Positions 63,892-64,000 of a stretch of DNA of 64,000 nt are shown here, in pieces (the first letter of the stretch is position 1; every line of letters begins with the position of its first letter). The position numbers and the translations under genes are program-made. Source of the stretch: Verrucomicrobiota bacterium (GTDB lineage Bacteria; Verrucomicrobiota; Verrucomicrobiia; Opitutales; Opitutaceae). The notes beneath the pieces are model-generated. The model searched no databases and was not told the origin of the DNA. It saw only the letters and a list, made by a program, of their open reading frames with translations. The DNA lies in assembly GCA_023457035.1 (NCBI GenBank), contig JAEWNN010000116.1:1-64000 (forward strand), in the 5' to 3' direction.

Positions 63892-64000
63892 CGCTGCCTC
63901 CGCTCTTGGGGTTCGACGTTTGCGTCTGCTCAGAAGGCGACGTTTGCGAGTTCACTTGGCCTTGGGTGTTCACCGCAGCTGGAGCGCCGTGATCCGCATT
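63884..64000 (-). pseudogene. Upstream part of the interrupted toxin gene
   Basis: The minus strand is open across the whole 117 bases and encodes a Gln/Ser/Thr-rich linker (NADHGAPAAVNTQGQVNSQT, then SPSEQTQTSNPKSGGSAL). With one copy of the target repeat removed it continues in frame into MGTAFTTVTESG of the fragment at 60823-61427. The main body of the toxin carrier protein must lie beyond position 64000. A low-complexity linker before the nuclease is usual for polymorphic toxins; the carrier type (RHS or other) cannot be seen. Confidence 0.7.

Noticed and set aside
1..64000. CRISPR array, tRNA, rRNA, riboswitch or replication origin
   Set aside because: I looked for regular spaced repeats, cloverleaf-like sequences and known leader motifs in the gene gaps and found none that I could support.

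Overview
The window is GC-rich and, judged by gene content, comes from a free-living plant-polysaccharide degrader of the Verrucomicrobiota, most likely Opitutaceae. The clues are the density of carbohydrate-active enzymes with Sec signals, a very large TonB-dependent receptor with an Opitutaceae-like N-terminus, DUF5107-TPR and DUF6250 proteins, start sites that mostly lack clear Shine-Dalgarno sequences, and many short palindromic repeats between genes. The taxonomic placement is inference; no rRNA or tRNA gene is visible.

Layout. 1-9.3 kb: start of kduI and a GH112 phosphorylase (minus strand), then a GH2 enzyme and a DUF5107-TPR protein (plus). 9.3-19.3 kb: an accessory, defence-like patch with a small basic protein, a Schlafen/AlbA_2-type protein, a 1761-residue DUF4011 helicase-nuclease (Hhe-like), a DUF4236 protein and a decayed rlmN-like fragment. 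19.4-31.1 kb: a plus-strand xylan/arabinan/galactan block (GH3, GH43-like, GH115, GH43, GH35, sugar isomerase) with one opposing DUF2284 gene. 31.4-45.8 kb: a rhamnogalacturonan block: GH105, PL26-type lyase and rhaM on the minus strand, a divergent LacI-type regulator, a propeller fused to two rhamnogalacturonan acetylesterase domains, a sodium:solute symporter and a Tmtc-like TPR membrane protein. 46-60.2 kb: a TonB-dependent receptor, a divergent plus-strand run of esterase, CBM9-like/PKD protein, GH28, CE12 and GH10, then minus-strand DUF6250 lipoprotein and PL22-type oligogalacturonate lyase. 60.5-64 kb: a toxin/immunity locus whose toxin gene is split by a complete IS66-family element with intact inverted repeats and an 8-bp target duplication.

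How the genes fit together. The receptor would take oligosaccharides through the outer membrane. GH28, PL22 and PL26 cut the pectin backbones, the CE12 domains remove acetyl groups, GH105 removes the unsaturated end sugar, and GH43, GH35, GH2, GH3, GH10 and GH115 work on side chains and xylan. GH112 may phosphorolyse galactosyl-rhamnose left from rhamnogalacturonan I. RhaM and KduI feed rhamnose and the unsaturated uronate product into central metabolism, and the LacI-type protein is the obvious local regulator.

A second layer is a set of dispersed palindromic repeats of several families. Some pair head-to-head like REPINs, some lie in frame inside enzyme genes, and at four genes the stop codon itself lies within the repeat.
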